64,000 nucleotides of DNA from Streptomyces halobius (GTDB lineage: Bacteria; Actinomycetota; Actinomycetes; Streptomycetales; Streptomycetaceae): NCBI RefSeq assembly GCF_023277745.1, contig NZ_CP086322.1, positions 2,418,001-2,482,000 on the forward strand, written 5' to 3'. The notes under the pieces were generated by a model that was not told where the DNA came from, made no database searches, and worked only from the letters and a program-made list of their open reading frames with translations. The translations under genes and the position numbers were made by a program. Numbering within the stretch: the stretch's first letter is position 1; the number at the start of each line of letters is the position of its first letter. This document shows positions 18,748-27,425 of the stretch, piece by piece.

Positions 18748-20106
18748 ATGGACAGCTTCACGAGCCCAGTTGGCCCGCTCTACGGCACCCGCCGCAGACG
18801 GGGCGGACATCCCGCGGCCCCTTGCGCCGACGACGGACTCATATCCCGCGTGCGCGCCTTCCCCTGGGCGGTATGCGGCCTGGCGCTCCTCATCGGGGCC
18901 GGCACGGCGGTCGGGGCGGCGGGCGTCGCGGGCCTGGTCACCGGCCTCACCCTGCTCTTCACCGGACGTTCGGACGGACCGTCCGGGAGCTCGCCGGCGC
19001 TCCTGCTCGCCCCCGTCCTCGGCGGCCTGATCGCCGGGCTTCTCCTCCACAGCGTCACACCGGGCAGCAGCGGCATACCCGAGCTGCAACGGAACCTGAA
19101 ACGTGGGGTACGCATCGACCCGGCAGGCCCCGTCGCCCGCGCGCTGGCGGCCGCCTCGACCGTCGGCTCCGGCGGCTCACTGGGCACCGCCGGTCCCGTG
19201 CTCCACCTCAGCGCCGCCCTCGGCTCCGTCCTCCACTCGGCAGGTACCCGCATGGGAACCGCGATCGCGGCGCATCACCGCCTGCTGACCGTCTGCGGGG
19301 CGGCCGGCAGCATCACCGCCGTCTTCCACGCGCCACTGGCCGGCATGCTGTTCACCGTCGAACTCCTCGGCGCCCAGGGGGCGGTCGCCCTCGCCGCCAC
19401 CGCCCTCGCCACCGCGGCAGCAGCCACCACCACCCACCTCCTCCTCGGCCCCACTCCCCTGCTCGCCCTCCTCCCCGCCCCACCACCGCCACCCGCCGCC
19501 TACGCCCTGTTCGCCGTCCTCGGACTCCTGGCCGGCGCCGCTGCGGCATGCCTGCACCACCTCCTGACCGTCATCAGGCGAGGCTGCGCCGCCGCCTGGC
19601 GCGCCTGCCGCGTCCCCACCTGGCTCCGCCCGGCCTGCGGCGGCCTCGTCCTCGGCGCGTTGCTGCTCGCCCTGCCCTGGATCTACGGCAGCGGACTCAC
19701 CGTCATCGGGCCCGCGGCGCACGGCCGGTACGCGGTGGAGCTGCTGCTGCTCCTCCTGCTCGGCAAGACCCTCGCGACATGCCTCACCATCGGCACCGGC
19801 GGCTGCGGCGGCCTGCTCGCACCGCTGCTGAGCCTCGGCGGCCTCCTCGGCAGCCTCTGCGGGCAGACCGCCGCCGGGGTCTTCGGCCAGGGCGTAACGG
19901 GCTCCCCGGCCCACTACGCCGTAGCCGGCACCGCCGCCCTCGTCGCCGGTGCACTCCGCGCACCCGCCACAGCAGCCCTCCTCGCGCTGGAACTGTACGG
20001 CCGGTACTCCCTCGCCCTGCCCACCGCCGTGGCCGCCCTCACCGCCGCGTTCACCACGCGCGCCCTCTTCCCCGCCCCGCGACGCCGCCAATGGCGACGT
20101 GCCTGA
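18748..20106 (+). CDS. ClC-family chloride channel/transporter lacking the gating glutamate
   Basis: 452-residue membrane protein of the ClC family. Signature elements are present: anion-filter motif GSSGIPELQ (~106-114), GSGGSLGTAGP (140-150), FHAPLAGMLFTVEL, and GTGGCGGLLAP (349-359), with 10 or more hydrophobic helices. The second element normally reads GREGP, where the Glu is the external gate and proton-coupling residue; here it is Ala148. Loss of this residue typically abolishes proton coupling, so the protein may be a passive or altered anion pathway. ATG 18748 is chosen as nearest to GGAGGG (spacing ~11); in-frame ATGs at 18715 and 18727 are possible. It stands opposite a cation/proton antiporter gene, which hints at joint ion or pH homeostasis. 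Confidence 0.85.
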   Translation: MDSFTSPVGPLYGTRRRRGGHPAAPCADDGLISRVRAFPWAVCGLALLIGAGTAVGAAGVAGLVTGLTLLFTGRSDGPSGSSPALLLAPVLGGLIAGLLLHSVTPGSSGIPELQRNLKRGVRIDPAGPVARALAAASTVGSGGSLGTAGPVLHLSAALGSVLHSAGTRMGTAIAAHHRLLTVCGAAGSITAVFHAPLAGMLFTVELLGAQGAVALAATALATAAAATTTHLLLGPTPLLALLPAPPPPPAAYALFAVLGLLAGAAAACLHHLLTVIRRGCAAAWRACRVPTWLRPACGGLVLGALLLALPWIYGSGLTVIGPAAHGRYAVELLLLLLLGKTLATCLTIGTGGCGGLLAPLLSLGGLLGSLCGQTAAGVFGQGVTGSPAHYAVAGTAALVAGALRAPATAALLALELYGRYSLALPTAVAALTAAFTTRALFPAPRRRQWRRA

Positions 20107-20608
20107 GGACGAGCCGCTGTGCATCGACCACGTCGGACCGGCGTAGCCGACGCACAGCGGATGAGTGGATCACCCGCTTGCCCCTCCTCCGCCCCGACGA
20201 TCTGACCTCGCTGGTCCTGCGCACCGACTTCAACGACGACGCGTCCTGGGACGCGGTCCGAGCAGCGGTCGACGCCGCGGACCATATGTCCACGCCACCT
20301 ACGTCAGCGATCCTCGCTTCACCGGGGTGAGCGTCCAGGCCCTGATCGACGAGGAAGCCGCAGCCGACGAAGACGACGAGGAATTCCACATATTCCACGC
20401 GTTTTTCGTGGACACGACCACCTTCACCGACCCGTCGCGCCCACTGCTGGCCGTCGACCTGCACAACGAACCCGGGCGGACGTTCCGGGTTCCAGCCCGG
20501 TGGTTTCCCCAGATCTCCGCCAATCCGAGCATCGCCGATATGGACGTCGCCGAGTACGCCGACCCCGCTGACGCTTCAGGCGCGTTCCGCGGCTTCGATG
20601 ACGGCTGA
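20091..20608 (+). pseudogene. frameshifted DUF6924-like gene
   Basis: Two frames each encode part of one DUF6924-type protein. The first gives LPLLRPDDLTSLVLRTDFNDDASWDAVRAAVDAADHM and then stops at 20330. The second, one base back, gives HATYVSDPRFTGVSVQALIDEE, then VDTTTFTDPSRPLLAVDL and NPSIADMDVAEYADP to the stop at 20608. The change of frame is near 20285; adding one base would restore a continuous protein. The first frame has no good start (ATG 20091 overlaps the end of the ClC gene). Decay, a base-call error or programmed -1 shifting could explain it; no slippery heptamer is visible. Function of the family is unknown to me. Confidence 0.72.
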
Positions 20609-20823
20609 AGGTGACGGCTGACAACCGCACCCGCGGAACTCCCGGTACGGGCCGGCTTCCTGGCCGGTCCGCCACAGCTGACGGCTCGCAGCGGACGATG
20701 GCGCGGCCGGCGGCGCGGACTCGGGCCGGGCCGCCGCCTCGGTCGTCTGCCGGCCGACCAGGGCTCCGCCTGCCGAAGCACCACTCCGGCGACGCACTCG
20801 CGGAGCCCGGCCCGCCGCCGCGG

Positions 20824-22365
20824 TCAGTTGACTCCCCTGTCGAGGCCGGACCAGTACGGCCGGCGGAGCTTGAACTTCTGGACCTTCCCGGTGGCCGTGC
20901 GAGGGATGGCGTCGCGGAACTCGACGGATGTCGGAGCCTTGTAGCCGGCCATGCGCTCTTTGCAGTGGGCGATGATGTCGGACTCCCGCACCGTCGCACC
21001 CTCGGCGAGGACCACCAGGGCCTTGATCGTCTCGCCCCACTTCTCGTGCGGCACGCCGATGACGGCGACCTCGGCGACCGCCGGGTGACTGAAGACCGTG
21101 TCCTCCACCTCGATCGACGACACGTTCTCGCCACCGGTAATGATCACGTCCTTCTTCCGGTCCGAGATCGTGAGGTGGCCGTCCGTCGCGTCGAGCGTGC
21201 CGCCGTCGCCGGTGTGGAACCAGCCGTCCTCAAGCGCCTCCGCCGTCTCCTCGGGCTTGTCCCAGTACCCGTCGAGCACCGTGTTCGAGCGGGCCAGCAC
21301 CTCGCCGGACTCGGAGACGTTCAGCCTGACGCCGAGCGCGGGCAGTCCCGCCCGGGACAGCTTGCGCGCCCGCTCCTCGGCGGGCAGCTCCGCGTCGGCG
21401 GGCCGGGTGCGGTTGAAGGTGAGCAGCGGGGACGTCTCGGTCAGGCCGTAGATCTGGGTGAACTCCCAGCCCAGCTCCTCCCCCACCCGCTGGATCGTCT
21501 TGCTCGGCGGCGGGGCGCCCGCGCAGATGACCCGTACGCGGTCGCGCCCGGGGATCTCGCCCTCCCACATCGCCGCCGCGTCCAGCACCGCGTTCCAGAC
21601 CGCGGGCGCACCGCACATCAGCGTGACGCCGTGCTCATCGACCCGCCGCAGGATCTCCGCGCCGTCGACCTTGCGCAGCACCACTTGCCTGACGCCGAGT
21701 CCGGCCATCACATACGGCATCCCCCAGCCGTTGCAGTGGAACATCGGCAGCGTGTGCAGATAGACATCGCGCTCCCACACCCGGGTGTGCAGGCCGAAGG
21801 TCAGGCCGTTGACCCAGATGTTGCGGTGGGTCAGCTGAACCCCCTTGGGGCGGGCCGTCGTTCCGGAGGTGTAGTTGATGGTGGCGGTGGCGTCCTCGTC
21901 CGGGTACGACCACGGGCGTGGCTCGACGCCGAACCGCATCAGCCCGGTCTCGGTCTGCTCGCCGAGGACGAAGCGGTGGCGCGCCGTGACGCCGGAGAGC
22001 GCACCGTCCAATTCCGGGTCGACGAGCAGAACCGAGGCACCGCTCTGCCGCACCACGTAATCGACCTCTTCCGGCTTGAGACGGAAGTTCGCCGGGACGC
22101 AGACACGGCCGCTCATCGGCACCGCGAACAGCAGCTCCAGCAGGCGCGCGGAGTTATGGCCGACCACCGCCACCCGCTCCCCCTCACCGACTCCGAGGGC
22201 GTCCAGTCCCGCCTGCCAGGCACGGACACGTTCGCCGAACCGCCCGTAGGTCGATTCGGGCACCGGCGGGGCGGGCTGACGCTGCTCGTCAACCACGCCG
22301 GGGCTGTCGCGGAACCCCAGCTCGGCCCGGTAGAGGAAGTCCGCAATCGTCATCGGTGTCCGCAT
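20824..22365 (-). CDS. AMP-binding acyl-CoA synthetase
   Basis: 513-residue adenylate-forming enzyme. Motifs: YTSGTTARPKG, LPMFHCNGWGMPY, IYGLTETSPLL, DGWFHTGDGG, ISDRKKDVIITGGENVSS, and the catalytic Lys in TATGKVQKF. The FHCNGW and DRKKD sequences are typical of medium/short-chain fatty or aryl acyl-CoA ligases of the AcsA/FadD group. ATG with AGGAG six bases upstream. This is the only clearly intact gene between 20.1 and 26.0 kb. The 211 bases upstream, up to the GNAT pseudogene, probably hold its promoter. Confidence 0.92.
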   Translation of the reverse strand: MRTPMTIADFLYRAELGFRDSPGVVDEQRQPAPPVPESTYGRFGERVRAWQAGLDALGVGEGERVAVVGHNSARLLELLFAVPMSGRVCVPANFRLKPEEVDYVVRQSGASVLLVDPELDGALSGVTARHRFVLGEQTETGLMRFGVEPRPWSYPDEDATATINYTSGTTARPKGVQLTHRNIWVNGLTFGLHTRVWERDVYLHTLPMFHCNGWGMPYVMAGLGVRQVVLRKVDGAEILRRVDEHGVTLMCGAPAVWNAVLDAAAMWEGEIPGRDRVRVICAGAPPPSKTIQRVGEELGWEFTQIYGLTETSPLLTFNRTRPADAELPAEERARKLSRAGLPALGVRLNVSESGEVLARSNTVLDGYWDKPEETAEALEDGWFHTGDGGTLDATDGHLTISDRKKDVIITGGENVSSIEVEDTVFSHPAVAEVAVIGVPHEKWGETIKALVVLAEGATVRESDIIAHCKERMAGYKAPTSVEFRDAIPRTATGKVQKFKLRRPYWSGLDRGVN

Positions 22366-22576
22366 CGTTCTCTCCTGTATCCGGAAGACATACGTCTGTG
22401 GTGGGAGTCTGGCGGAATTGGGGGGTGGCGGTTGCCGATTCCATGATGCGCCGGGCGGACGCGTCCCTCCCTCCCTTCCTGTCCTTTCCGAGCCCTTTCA
22501 GTCCCGGCGACGCCCCGGGGCGGGCGGCCGTTCAGTTCCCTTGCCGTGGCAGCTGCCGCCCCTGCATCATCCCTCC

Positions 22577-23140
22577 GTGATCAATACCAGCGCGCTCTCC
22601 GAGAAACCGGTGCTGTACGGCGCCCGGGTCCGGCTCACGCCGCTCTCGTGACGGCACGCGGCCGCGTTCCACGACGTATGTCTGGAACCGGAGATCCGCC
22701 GACTGACCGGTACCCACCGGCACTTCACGCGGGAAGAAATCGAGCGTTGGTGCACCGGCCGCGCCGGCTGCGAAGACCGCCTCGACCTCGCCATCGAAGA
22801 CCGGGAGACCGGGCACTTCCTGGGTGATCTCGCGCTCAACCAGATCGACAAGGACAACGCGCACGGCGGTTTCCGGATCGCGCTCATCCCGGACGCCACC
22901 GACCGCGGCATCGGCAGCGAAGCGATCCGTCTGCTGCTGGACTACGCCTTCGAGCGCGTCCGGCTCCACCGTGTCCAGCTGGAGGTCTTCGCCTTCAACG
23001 ACCGGGCCAGGCGCGCCTATGAGAAGTGTGGCTTCGAGGTGGAGGGCCGGAAGCGCGAGGCCCTGGTCTGGGGCGGCGAGTGGCATGACGTGCTGATGAT
23101 GGCGGCGCTGTGCGACCGACGCCCGGCGGCGGTGCGGTGA
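22577..23140 (+). pseudogene. GNAT acetyltransferase interrupted by in-frame TGA
   Basis: One continuous frame of 187 codons from GTG 22577 reads as a RimJ/RimL-like N-acetyltransferase: N-terminus LYGARVRLTPLS, then a TGA stop at 22649-22651, then RHAAAFHDVCLEPEI, LTGTHRHFTREEIERW, HGGFRIALIPDATDRGIGSE (acetyl-CoA site) and RRAYEKCGFEVEGRKREAL. The TGA falls where homologues have an ordinary residue, and one base change would give Arg (CGA). No start codon exists downstream in frame that would keep the acetyl-CoA site. No clear ribosome site precedes the GTG. Converges with the Eis-like pseudogene, 12 bases apart. Confidence 0.78.
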
Positions 23141-23152
23141 CGCCCCTCCCCC

Positions 23153-24462
23153 TCAGTAGTTCTCACCGGTAAACGGCAGCCACTCCGTCTCCAAAGCGGT
23201 GTCCAGGCGACGGACCGCACCCGGAGTGTGCTCGGTGACCAGACCGGCGTGCGCGAGGTGGCGCAGGCGGGTGCCGCCCAGGTAGCAGGCGCCCAGCTCC
23301 CTCACGTCGAGGGAGATATCGGGTTCTTCAACGGTCGGGGTCCAGGTGGCTGTGCCGCCCGCCGTCCAGGTCGCTCCGGGTTCGGCTCCCTCACCTGCTG
23401 CGGTCAGGCGGAACCGGCCCGCGTTCGCGGGCAAGGCCGTATCGCTCAGGTCGAGGACCAGGTCGACCGGGGCCGCCCAGGAGCGGGCGGTCAGTGCGGT
23501 GCGGACGTCCACGAGGCGGACCCACAGGCCGATTTCCTGCCGCGTCACGCGCACCTGGTCGCGGTCGGCGGCGAGGTGCAGCAGCGGGTCGTCGGCGGGC
23601 CGGGCCTGGACGCGTACGGTCGTCGTCAGGTCGATCGACGCGAGGTACGACCACAGGGCGGCGGCGGCCGGTGCGGAATCGGCCTCCAGCTCGTCGAGCG
23701 TGACGGTACCCGGGCTCGCCTCACCCGGGCCGCCCGTGCGGTAGAGGGCATACCCGGCCGGGGTCTCGCCGGGCGTCCCCAGCACCACCACGCGCGGCGC
23801 CCCGGAGCGCTCCGGTCCGCCGCTCTCGCGAGCGCCGTCGAGGTCCAGCACCTCCGTACGCCACCATGCCGTATCACGGGTGAACCGACCGGCGCGGTGG
23901 GCCAGGGTCGCGTCGAAGAGCGGCCCGAGGACGGCAGGGGCCTGGGCCGGGTCGATCAGCCGCAGCGGACGGCTGTCGGGGCGATCCGCAGCGCGAGCGG
24001 CCGGGCGGAGTCGATCTCGATGCGGTACGCCTCGGTGGCCGGGGCGTAGCCGAAGCGGCCGTAAATGGCGCTCTCGGAGGCCCAGAGGCAGGAGAGCGGC
24101 TGTCCGGCGGTGGCACAGCAGCGCCACAGCCCGTCCACCATCGAACTCAGTATGCCGCGGCGGCGGTGGGTGGGCGCGACGGAGACGAAGTCCAGGGCGG
24201 CGCAAGGGAGTTGACCGCCCGGGATGGAGAGGGCGAGGGGGTGCGCGGCGGCCAGTCCCGCGAGCAGTTCACCGTCGTAGGCGCCGATGCGGGCGCAGCG
24301 CCGTAGCAGTTCGCGGTGGTGGGTGCGCCGCTTGTCTCCGGGGGCGAGGTGGAAGGCGAGGTAGACGAGGTCCAGGGCCCTGTCGAGTTGTTCGTCGGGG
24401 AGGTCCCGGATGTCGTTCCGGCCGGGCGCGATGGCGGTGCGGGTGGGGGTGTCCGTGGTCAC
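23153..24462 (-). pseudogene. frameshifted Eis-like N-acetyltransferase
   Basis: Homologue of Eis, a hexameric GNAT that acetylates aminoglycosides or lysines. The N-terminal half, from GTG 24462 (LPDEQLDRALDLVYLAF, FVSVAPTHRRRGILSSMVDG with the acetyl-CoA loop, SCLWASESAIYGRFGYAPATEAYRIE), runs into a stop at 23956. The rest (RPDSRPLRLIDPAQAPAVLG through to the Eis-type C-terminus LPFTGENY) continues in the frame one base back. The join is near 23970 in CTGCGGATCGCCCC; one extra base would restore a ~435-residue protein. The final aromatic residue, whose carboxylate is catalytic in Eis, is conserved. So either a recent frameshift or an assembly error. Confidence 0.8.
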
Positions 24463-24944
24463 TCCGGGACGCTAACCCGAGGCACGGTGCCCGTCATCTC
24501 GTTTTCCCCGCGACGGAGACGGTGGGGGCAACCGCTCGCCTCCAGGCCCTTACCCGCGGCAGGTTCGTCCTCAGCGGCAGGGGGCGCCGCGATGTCCCTC
24601 CGGTCTCCTCGGCGGCTTTTGGTCATTCGCCGTGGCTTCATCCGTGCGGCATACTCAGCTCAACTGCGGTTCGTGCGGCCGGGGCTGTGCGGAACGGCAG
24701 CCGCGACGACTTTCCGATGCGTCGCACGGCGGAGCCCGTACTCCTGGGGAGGGGGTACGGGCTTCTGCTGTTGCCAGGGTCCGCCTGGCCTGTTTTGCCT
24801 GCCTGGCCCGCTTGTCTGGCCCCGGCGTGAATGGACGGCCAGGATGTGATGTGCGTGGGCCGAGCGGGGTGAACAGCCGGGGGGCGTGTGGCGGTGGAAC
24901 GCGGGGTTGGTGGCTGGGCTTTTCTTCGGGGCTGTCCTGCGGAG
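24463..24944. other. non-coding stretch between Eis-like and P450 pseudogenes
   Basis: About 480 bases with no gene I can support. A frame is open through it into the P450 gene, but its product is Gly/Arg-rich without homology. It should hold the Eis-like gene promoter on its left side; no clear -35/-10 pair stands out. Confidence 0.4.
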
Positions 24945-26044
24945 ATGGTGGCCGGGCGGCCGAGGGAGGTGCGGGACGACGGAGCGGAGGCCGAACGTGG
25001 CCTCGGGGCACCGCGGTCGATCGTCGGCCACCGGGAAGCCCGGCGGTTCCTGACGGACCCGAGCCGGCGTATCGCCCCTCGGCGCCCACCGATCGGCCCG
25101 GCTCCGTGATGTCGCCCGCTGAGGCGAACCCGCCTCGGCACACCCGGACACGGGCCCTGCTGAACGGCGCGTTCGCGGCCAGGGCGGTGCGGCTGCGCCG
25201 GCCTCGGCTGGAGGCGCGCGCCCGTGCGCTGGCGGCGTCACTGCGCACGGCCGGCCGACCGTGCAATGTCATCGCACAGTTCTGTACGCCGTTCGCCTTC
25301 GCCGTGCACTGCGACATGCTGGGCACGCCCGAGCGGCTCCGGCCGGAGCTCTTCCGCTGGTCGCTGGCGCGCTCAGGCGATCCCGATGCCGGGCCGTACG
25401 AGATCTACCGGGCGGAGATGCGGCTGCACCGTGTGGTCGTCGAGATGCTGGACGAGCTGCGCCACCGCCCGCGAGCGGGCGTACTGGCCCACCTGTTGCG
25501 GGTGCGGGCCCAAGGCTTCCTCAGCGAGGGCGAGTTGACGGGCCTGGCCGCGTCGCTGTTCTTCGACGGGGCGCATCTCGTCTCCGCGCAGTTGGCGAGC
25601 GCGCTGCTGTGCCTGCTCGTTCACCCGGAGCAGCTCGCCCGGCTGCGGGCGGAGCCGGAGGCGCTGCTGGCACCCGCCGTCGAGGAGGTTCTGCGGTACA
25701 GCCCGGCGATCGCCCTCGGGATGACCCGCGTCCCAGCGGCGCCCTGGGCGGGACCGGCGACGGCGGCCACGGTCGCGTTCATGCCGGTCAACCGGGATCC
25801 GTCGGTCTTCGAGGCGCCGGAACGCTTCGACATCACCCGCCGCCCCAACCGCCATCTGACCTTCGGGCGGGGCATTCACCACTGCCTCGGCGCCGAGCTG
25901 GCGCGCCAGGAACTGCTGGTCGGCCTGGGCACCCTGCTGCGCGAACTCCCCGGGCTGCGGCTGGCCGTGGACGAAAGCCGCCTCCGCTGGGCGGCGAGCC
26001 CGGCGATACGGGGGCTGATCACGCTCCCGCTGGCCTGGGACTGA
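24945..26044 (+). pseudogene. cytochrome P450, frameshifted near the N-terminus
   Basis: Haem monooxygenase of the bacterial CYP type. A P450-like N-terminal piece (VGHREARRFLTDP) lies in one frame and stops at 25109. The remainder, from about 25094, is one base back: NPPRHTRTRALLNGAF, the ExxR motif VEEVLRYSP, and the haem loop FGRGIHHCLGAEL with the Cys ligand. One added base near 25095 would fuse them. If translation starts at GTG 25106 or ATG 25109, the product would be a ~310-residue P450 without helices A-B. The I-helix reads FFDGAHLVSAQ, without the usual acid-alcohol pair (A/G-G-x-E/D-T), so even the intact form may be atypical. No ferredoxin or reductase is adjacent. Confidence 0.72.
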
Positions 26045-26153
26045 GCACCGCGCGGCTGGGACTGAGCAATTCGTGGGTCCCCAGGGAGCGGAGGCGGTCG
26101 CCTCCGCTCCCGCCGGCGCCTGGGACGGAAACCGCACGGCTGGGACTGAGCAC
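26034..26153 (+). repeat. three copies of TGGGACTGAGCA around the P450 stop codon
   Basis: The 12-mer TGGGACTGAGCA, which contains the P450 stop codon TGA in its first copy, recurs near 26057 and 26142; the last two copies share the longer CGGCTGGGACTGAGCA. This suggests duplication of the gene end. The 26084-26111 hairpin lies between the second and third copies. Confidence 0.75.
26084..26111. terminator. bidirectional terminator between P450 and xdhC
   Basis: Perfect 13-bp inverted repeat, arm GGGAGCGGAGGCG, with only a 2-base centre. It lies between two convergent genes, 40 bases after one stop and 79 bases after the other. Confidence 0.8.
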
Positions 26154-26189
26154 CACGGCCCGGGGCCTGGTGCCTGGGGCCCGGCCCCC

Positions 26190-27380
26190 TCAGGCCACCG
26201 ACCCGATCCTCCCCACCGCCCGCCCCCCGTCATGGTGGATCGGCGTGTGCGCCCCGGTCAGCGGTACGCCCGTACCCCCGCGTCGGTTGGCGACGATTTC
26301 GGCGGCGATGGAGAGGGCCGTCTCCTCGGGGGTGCGGGCGCCCAGGTCGAGGCCGATCGGTGAGCGCAGGCGGTTGAGTTCGAGTTCGGTGAGGCCGACG
26401 TCGCGCAGGCGCTGCAGGCGGTCCAGGTGGGTGCGGCGGGAGCCCATCGCGCCCACGTAGGCGACGGGGAGCTTGAGCGCGCGTTCCAGGAGGGGAACGT
26501 CGAACTTGGCGTCGTGGGTGAGGACGCAGAGGACCGTACGGGAGTCGAGGTCCTGGGAGTCCAGATAGCGATGGGGCCAGTCGACGACGATGTCGTCCGC
26601 CTCGGGGAAGCGGGCGCGGGTGGCGAAGACGGGGCGGGCGTCGCAGACCGTGACCTGGTAGTTGAGGAACTTGCCGACTCTGACCAGGGCCGAGGCGAAG
26701 TCGATGGCGCCGAAGACGATCATCCGGGGGGCGGGGACGGACGATTCGACGAGGAGGGTGACCGGCCGGCCGCAGCGGGAGCCGTCGGCGCCGATCTCGA
26801 TGGTGGTGGTGCGGCCGGCGTCCAGCAGAGCGCGGGTCTGCTCGACGGCGGTGTGGTCGAGGGCGGGGTGGCCGCCGAGAGTGCCGGTGTGGCTGCCGTC
26901 GAGGCGGACGAGCAGGGCGCGGCCGAGGAGTTCGGCGGGGCCGTCGACGATCCGGGCGACCGCCGCCGCCTCTCCTCGGGCGGCGGCGGCCAGCGCGGCG
27001 GCGAGCGTGTCGGCGGTGCTGTCCACCGGCTCCCCGGATCCGCTGTCGCGGGCGGATCCGGGGGCGCTCGTCCGTACCGGGGTGACGAGGATGTCGATGA
27101 TGCCGCCGCAGGTCAGGCCGACGGCGAAGGCGTCCTCGTCGCTGTAGCCGAAGCGTTCCAGGACCGGTTCGCCGGTCCGCAGAGCCTCCTGGCACAGCTC
27201 GTACACCGCTCCCTCCACACAGCCTCCGGAGACCGACCCGATCGCGGTGCCCTCGCTGTCGACGGCGAGGGCGGCGCCTGGCTGGCGGGGCGCGCTCCCG
27301 TTGGTGGCCACGACGGTGGCCACCGCGAAGTCACGTCCCTGCTCGACCCACCGGTTCAGCTCTTCGGCGATGTCCAGCAT
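26190..27380 (-). CDS. xdhC: XdhC/CoxI-family xanthine dehydrogenase accessory protein
   Basis: 396-residue cytosolic maturation factor that binds molybdenum cofactor, protects it and supports its sulphuration and insertion into xanthine dehydrogenase. N-terminal XdhC/CoxI domain (VATVVATNGSAPRQPGAALAV, GSVSGGCVEGAV, GLTCGGIIDILV), then a ~70-residue Ala/Gly-rich linker, then a Rossmann-like C-terminal domain (VTVCDARPVFATRARFPEAD, AYVGAMGSRRTHLDR). ATG with GGAG six bases upstream. It lies 45 bases downstream of the permease gene, so the two probably share a transcript. Close to the three dehydrogenase subunits. Confidence 0.93.
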   Translation of the reverse strand: MLDIAEELNRWVEQGRDFAVATVVATNGSAPRQPGAALAVDSEGTAIGSVSGGCVEGAVYELCQEALRTGEPVLERFGYSDEDAFAVGLTCGGIIDILVTPVRTSAPGSARDSGSGEPVDSTADTLAAALAAAARGEAAAVARIVDGPAELLGRALLVRLDGSHTGTLGGHPALDHTAVEQTRALLDAGRTTTIEIGADGSRCGRPVTLLVESSVPAPRMIVFGAIDFASALVRVGKFLNYQVTVCDARPVFATRARFPEADDIVVDWPHRYLDSQDLDSRTVLCVLTHDAKFDVPLLERALKLPVAYVGAMGSRRTHLDRLQRLRDVGLTELELNRLRSPIGLDLGARTPEETALSIAAEIVANRRGGTGVPLTGAHTPIHHDGGRAVGRIGSVA

Positions 27381-27425
27381 GTCGGTCTCCTTTACGGATG
27401 GTGGGGAGGGGAGCGGGCGGTCTCG

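Noticed and set aside
18462..20330. 622-codon plus-strand frame overlapping the ClC gene
   Set aside because: Arg/Pro/His-rich shadow. Only its last ~50 codons (from ~20172) are real and belong to the frameshifted DUF6924-like gene.
20270..20335. Programmed -1 frameshift to make a full DUF6924 protein
   Set aside because: No slippery X-XXY-YYZ heptamer or evident downstream pseudoknot; three other lesions nearby favour decay or base-call error.
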